64,000 bases of DNA from Lepidonotus clava (taxonomy: Eukaryota; Annelida; Polychaeta; Phyllodocida; Polynoidae). The stretch is from the NCBI GenBank assembly GCA_936440205.1, contig OW387135.1:29862792-29926791 (forward strand). The letters run 5' to 3'. This document shows positions 58,773-64,000 of the stretch, in pieces. The notes beneath the pieces were generated by a model. That model was not told where the DNA came from, ran no database searches, and worked only from the letters and a program-made list of their open reading frames with translations. The translations under genes and the position numbers were made by a program. Each line of letters starts with the position of its first letter. The stretch's first letter is position 1.

Positions 58773-60820
58773 GGATGGTGGGATTAAGAAGTGACAATAA
58801 TCAAAGATCGACAAGGGAATTTTAATTTTTAACTTTAACTCAATTCAGTAATAGATTATTTCATTTCGGTTCCTTTAAGGGAGGGTAGAGATCAGCGAAA
58901 ATAGCGATTGTGATAAAACTAGAAAAAAATCAGTGCATGGACTGTCAAATTAACAGATAGTCTGTCCAGTGTTTCTAGAAAAAGCAGCGACGTCACAGGC
59001 TCAGGGACCGAAATGATGACTGTCATCTGTGATATCTATATATTATATTGCTGATTCAGTTAAAAAAAATGGCTATGGTGGAACTTATTACATCTGCTGT
59101 GTTATCGAACATAATCCCCCTGGACACGTATCCTCCTTCTGTGAGACAGTTGAGACTTAGAGATGATTGCAAAGTATATACGGCTGTTGGCATATTACTA
59201 AAGATAGACATAATGAGGCTACTCTAGAAACAAAACAGAGATTGATGACTGGTATTACAATTTTATTTCTGTCTGTTAAACAGCTGTTTAAATGGGTACA
59301 TTTCGTCTGATGAATAAGATAAGCAGTGAGATTATTCAAAAGATTGAGTGAAATGACGGGTATAATCTCTCCTGTAATTACTGACATGATGTGTTGCTGT
59401 AACTTGAGAAATACAGATGGATCCATTAACATTGTCAGAAACGATCTGTACAGAAAGAGATATGTAAATTTCGGAAACAATATATTGATGCTTTTGTCTT
59501 CTACGCACAGTGCTGTTATGTTACTTCACCTTTCGAGGGAAGTCCATTACAATCTTGGTACAATGGTAACAATAATTATGAGAAGTTTTTGAAATCCTGT
59601 GAGACTTGTAAGTTATCAAGATAAAGTTGAAGGAAGAATTTGGTTGAAATAATAAATATGGAATGGCAAGGACAACGCGAATTTATCCGAAAGTTTTAGT
59701 ATAATGAATGGGTTTGCAGCAAGTGATTTAATGATGATATCAGATAGAAGATTAAAATGGATTTAAGTTTTAGTCTCGGTCAACTTGTCAGCAGCAATTC
59801 TGACAGATGCCTTATTGCAAATTAAATCATTTTTCTCTCAAATCATAGACATCAGTGGAAATCAATGAGAAAGGTTAATGGAAATGGCCAACACTTTTCC
59901 GAATGATTGTTTGTCATTACCGTTTTTCAGGTCCAAGTTACAGACCAGTGATCACACAAACAGTGGTTGGTGATTGGTTCTAACCTGAATGAATGAAGCA
60001 TTAATTTCCATGATTGACCACATCGATAATAAATCAATATTGACTCGTTGAATAAAAATAACTTTAACACACATCAAGAGATAATAAGTGAAGTCACATT
60101 TCCCAACAGGTAAACAATGGGTAGAAAGGAATTCAGAAGTATGATGCTTGTGCAACAAGTGAATACATATGTGAAAAGATATATACAACTGTCAACAACG
60201 TCCTCTCATATATAAAGGAACGGAATGTAGAATGTATTGCACAGAGATAAATGCTCGACCCCAGGCTATCGGGTACATTTACTTAAATGGTTTTCTTCAT
60301 TATCCATCGGTTTAGCGCCATGTTCAGGCAATATTATTGTTAGTGTGGGCATGTATAAAAGCATCAAATAACCATACATAAGCCACAATGCACATGAAAC
60401 CGAACACATTTCCAATAGGTAATCCTATATCTTTCTGTAAATAAGGGTGTTATGGGAATTAACTATATAAGGTGTTTGCTCATTCGAATGGATTTGAAGT
60501 TTGCTTGAGTCCGTTTAGCAAATAATAATGATTCAAAAGCATTGAAGGAGAATAAAATTCTTGACGATTATTTAGTAAGAATATCAAATGTTGGCATCGT
60601 ATACAGACGTGCAGAAAAACTTAAGACAGCGAAAGAGCAACGGCATAAAATATGTCTTGGCTGTAAATAGGCCAAAATACATATTAACACATCAGAGAAA
60701 TGATTATAACATACCGTAGGCTTATGGATAAATTGGTTAAATAAGACAAAAGCCAGCTTGCCCAATTCCATCCTTCGCTCATTCCATAGGAAACATAAGT
60801 GTAGCCTGTCATATGGAAGA
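58773..60820. other. Non-coding DNA
   Basis: Only short open frames; nothing identifiable. Confidence 0.5.
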
Positions 60821-60822
60821 TC

Positions 60823-60823
<1 letters not shown>

Positions 60824-60872
<49 letters not shown>

Positions 60873-60908
60873 ACGTGTGTGTGTGTGTGTTTGTGTTTGT
60901 GTGTGTGT
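60824..60908. repeat. (GT)n microsatellite
   Basis: About 40 dinucleotide units with a few interruptions. The Cys-Val frames it creates are not genes. Confidence 0.97.
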
Positions 60909-61222
60909 TTATTTGGGTTACGATTCGAACAGAAACATGTCACGGGGAAACCTTTTTACTATAATTAGTATAATTAGCTGCAGAGTTTATATGGATATGA
61001 TGACGTTCCCGGCTCTGTTTTCGAATTACATACCAACATCAGACAATGGTACAAAGTATATTTCGTTGACTCTACTACAATAAAGTTGATTTTACACATT
61101 AACCATCGCGCCAGAGGTTCACATCAAAATTGTAATAACGTGAGTAATCAGGTATTTCCTTAATTGCAGTTACCACGGCCAATATCCTTCAACCTGAGTC
61201 AGACCTCAGGAAGAGGAATTGT

Positions 61223-61949
61223 GTTAAGACACTAAGTCACATAGGGCACTAAGTCACAAAGTTTTGACTTAGGGTCATTATGTGACTTAGGGCCACCTCA
61301 ATTCCCTAAGTCACAAATAAAACCCTAAGTGCTAAAGACACTAAGTCACAAAACGTCTTTGTGACTTAGGGTCACTTTGTGACTTAGGGTCACTTTGTGA
61401 CTAATTTTATCAATTATTTTTCAGACAATGAATTTAGTAATCACTTAATATTAATTAAGTATTTATCTATTTTTCTTATTTTTATTTGTATTCATTTAAA
61501 TTTATTCATATTTTATCAATTAATTAATATTTTGTACTATGTCACAAACTGTCTTTGTGACTTAGGGTCACTTTGTGACTTAGTGCCACATTAAATGTAA
61601 CTTCATGATTAAAGGGTGACCCTAAGTCACAAAGACTGGTGCTATGTGACTTAGGGTCACTTTGTGACTTAGTGTCTTAACATGCTAGGACACTAAGTCA
61701 CATAGGGCACCGAGTCACATAACTTTGTGACTTGAGGGTGACCCTAAGTCACAAAATCTGGGGCTATGTGACTTAGGGTCACTTTGTGACTAAGGGTCTT
61801 TACATGTAAGGACACTAAGTCACATAAGGCACTAAGTCACATAACTTTGTCACTTAAGGCCTTTGTGGGATAGGGTCTTGAGGGTGACCCTAAGTCACAA
61901 AGACTGATGCTATGTGACTTAGGGTCACTATGTGACTTAGTGTCTTAAC
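61223..61949. mobile_element. Fold-back DNA element with 18-base tandem arrays and 6-base target duplication
   Basis: The ends GTTAAGACACTAAGTCACAT and TATGTGACTTAGTGTCTTAAC are inverted repeats, flanked on both sides by AATTGT (61217-61222, 61950-61955), a target-site duplication. The interior repeats GTGACTTAGGGTCACTTT (18 bases, itself partly palindromic) in both orientations. It also carries two internal end-like junctions (61667-61711, 61792-61835), as if three hairpin units were joined. An AT-rich loop lies at about 61400-61540. No coding potential. Confidence 0.88.
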
Positions 61950-61955
61950 AATTGT

Positions 61956-62471
61956 GAGGAGGGAGAAACTGATTCTATAATACAATCATTAAGTGGGAAC
62001 TTTAAGAGAAATAGTGGTTTTATCTGGTAATCTATAGAGCAAAAGCCTCCAATGTTCACCGCCTTCTCTGGTTATGTTTTGTATACATGTGCATCTGAAT
62101 ATCATATTTTATTCAACACTTACAAATGTCATACTTATGATACTGCAAAATTACTTTTGAATGAAACGAATCATTTATTCATATCGAGTGGTTTAATAGC
62201 TTCCCGATAATTCATCAGAGCAATAATCAATGGTGTACAATTAACTTTTCACAATTTACACAATTCAAGAAAATATCTAACCATGCTTGAATGGTCCATT
62301 AGAAAAACAGCTGGAATGGACTACAGGGATGTTTCTATTGGACATGTGAATGAAGGGGACTCTTCCTACGTAACTATGTTCTTTTACTATATGTATCGAT
62401 ATGTACATGGCACTGTTTTTATATGAGGTGACATATTATTAAATTTACAGCAAGAATAATCCAGAATTTAA
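61956..62471. other. Non-coding DNA
   Basis: No feature identified. Confidence 0.5.
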
Positions 62472-62600
62472 CTAATGGAGCAGTGGAAGAATTGCTGGAC
62501 CTGAATTTTGCAGTGCTGAGACTTCTGGCTCCGCATTGATGTTCGCCTTTGTCCTTCCCGTCTCCTCAAACGTACCAGTGAGTGCGGCCAAAGCCCTGAG
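62472..62600 (-). CDS. Possible terminal exon, unknown protein
   Basis: A strong acceptor (CTAATTTCTAATTTCAG) is followed by 42 codons and a stop: LRALAALTGTFEETGRTKAN, then INAEPEVSALQNSGPAILP. Coding-like and richer in GC than its flanks. No homology recognised and no upstream exon found in the window. Confidence 0.35.
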   Translation of the reverse strand, partial: LRALAALTGTFEETGRTKANINAEPEVSALQNSGPAILPLLH

Positions 62601-63589
62601 CTGAAATTAGAAATTAGACATTACATTGACAGGATTGTAATTAAGACAGAGCGCCTGCAGATTTTAGGTTTTCCATTATAAACGTTTAAAAGACCTACCT
62701 AAGACCACATTTACAACATTAAAGACCAATACCTGTATGGAGAAGAGCTGCTTTCAGAAATAGCTCTGGGACACATAAACAACTCAAAAACCTCGGAGTT
62801 TTCTGTCACCTCCTGTTAGTTTGTCTTTTCCTATTTCCTTGTAATTTACCAAAATGCAACTCTAATGGCACACTCAAATTGTAATGACAATGTGTGTCTT
62901 AAAGTACAACATTTATAAATAACATTTATAATATCTAGCCAGAACTCATAACTAATGCTATGTCACGATAAAACAAACACAAATGAATTGTTTCTTGCTG
63001 ACCAGATCTAGGAAAGGTTGGAAAGCCTCACGTTAGAGTATTACCTGGTATTATTTGAAAAATACGGAGGAAATTATCCCTGACAACTTACAAGTGCAGG
63101 TTGATAAAAAAATATCTTTGATTCATAAAATTATTTTTTAATAATTATGAGAAGAAAAAAAGCTTTTTATTTGCGTTTTTACAATGTTGAAAAAAATCGA
63201 TTCATGTACGTGTATAATGTAATGACGTATTCTGATTTAAGGACCCACAGCTCCTCGTATGGCAGTGTGGTCAAACCGATAACACTGTCATCATGCCATA
63301 AAGTACATCCACAACCAGTAAAGTCAGACCATAAATTGTGTTTTATCTCAAAGGTTCGAAACCCCTACGACGTATGCCTTATGGAAAACTCGACATTTTC
63401 ACAGCCCCGTTATACAGAAAAGCACTTTAAATTTGCAACCTATATATTCAGCCTGTAGGTTTGAATCAACCTATATGACGTAAAACTGTCCGTGTCTACT
63501 CGTCATATGGAGGGGGATGAATGCCTCTCTGGTATCCATACATCTGGTTTCCATCCATACTAAATTATCTCAATTTTTATTTTTACCAG

Positions 63590-63811
63590 GAACTCGCCCT
63601 CAGACACAGGCCAGACGTTTATGGAATGAGTTCCCGGCGCACCACTTCTTCGTCTACTTCAAAAGCATTAAGGACATATCCCTACAAATCGGTGTATCTC
63701 GGCGGACAGCCCGGACCCACGTGGCCGCGTTTTTCTCCCAGACAGATTATGACCGATGACAGGAGAAAGCAGGCCGAATCGTGGGAATGGGGTGGCAGGG
63801 GTTATTTCTGA
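63590..63811 (+). CDS. Probable terminal exon, unknown basic protein
   Basis: A very good acceptor (CAATTTTTATTTTTACCAG) is followed by 73 codons and a stop: ELALRHRPDVYGMSSRRTTS, KALRTYPYKSVYLGGQPG, RFSPRQIMTDDRRKQ and ESWEWGGRGYF. It is GC-rich against AT-rich flanks and phase 0 at its start. The Tyr/Pro/Arg-rich tail recalls small ciliary or sperm-axoneme proteins, but that is only an impression. It could join 58287-58492 (phases fit), with other exons between. Confidence 0.45.
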   Translation, partial: ELALRHRPDVYGMSSRRTTSSSTSKALRTYPYKSVYLGGQPGPTWPRFSPRQIMTDDRRKQAESWEWGGRGYF

Positions 63812-64000
63812 ATATCTTTATCGTATTACAATTATTGCAAGTGGGATCAATTACTCTTACTTTATTGCGTCGAGTTAGTCTAGAAAACTCCCTTACCAAA
63901 AATGAGACTCTTGAGAGATCATGTGTTTAAGTGATATAAACATACAACAAACGTGCCTATAGGTACCTACACAAGGTTCCACGAGTACATAATTGCGGAC
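63812..64000. other. Right edge, possible 3' UTR
   Basis: AT-rich sequence after the stop at 63811. No AATAAA was seen before the window ends. Confidence 0.3.

Noticed and set aside
60758-61083. Cys-Val-rich ORFs
   Set aside because: They are translations of the GT microsatellite.
1-64000. tRNA, rRNA and other structured RNA genes
   Set aside because: TTCGAA-type words occur (for example near 63355) but without tRNA box spacing or a cloverleaf. No rRNA-like sequence was seen.

Overview
The window looks like nuclear DNA of a marine invertebrate animal. Short exons are joined by canonical GT-AG introns and separated by AT-rich non-coding DNA with many small inverted-repeat transposons. A tyrosine-recombinase retrotransposon of the Ngaro/PAT type is also present. 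The species cannot be read from the sequence. The Ngaro-type element and the fold-back elements would suit a sea urchin, amphioxus, hemichordate or mollusc, but that is only a leaning.

Positions 1-13282 (minus strand) carry the 5' half of one host gene, a single-pass receptor of the membrane guanylate cyclase / natriuretic peptide receptor family. Nine coding exons (12393-12938 down to 717-792) join with matching phases into about 561 codons: signal peptide, complete ANF-type ligand-binding ectodomain, and the start of the single transmembrane helix. The kinase-homology and cyclase domains must lie left of position 1. The leader exon (12939-13282) carries an upstream ORF. The introns hold many repeats, above all a nested fold-back transposon (2503-3795) whose edge lies about 15 bases from a 5' splice site.

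Positions 13.3-50 kb contain no gene I can prove. They hold inverted-repeat elements (14.5, 16.2, 23.6, 29.5-30.1 nested, 31.2, 32.4-33.2, 34.1, 34.3 and 35.8 kb), two GC/CpG-rich patches (19.9-20.3 and 38.4-38.7 kb), microsatellites, a second copy (44.7-45.1 kb) of a sequence also found at the left edge, and a 5'-truncated LINE 3' end (48.7-49.6 kb).

Positions 50060-54949 are an intact-looking Ngaro/PAT-type retrotransposon. It has split direct repeats A1...B1-A2-B2 and three long frames: gag-like, reverse transcriptase/RNase H, and tyrosine recombinase. The near-identical repeats suggest a recent insertion.

Positions 55-64 kb hold exon-like segments with good splice sites on both strands but no recognised homology, a GT microsatellite, and a 727-base fold-back element (61223-61949) with a 6-base target-site duplication.

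The most unusual structural theme is that three unrelated families of fold-back element occur in 64 kb. Each is built from short tandem repeats (about 15, 11 and 18 bases) placed in opposite orientations.
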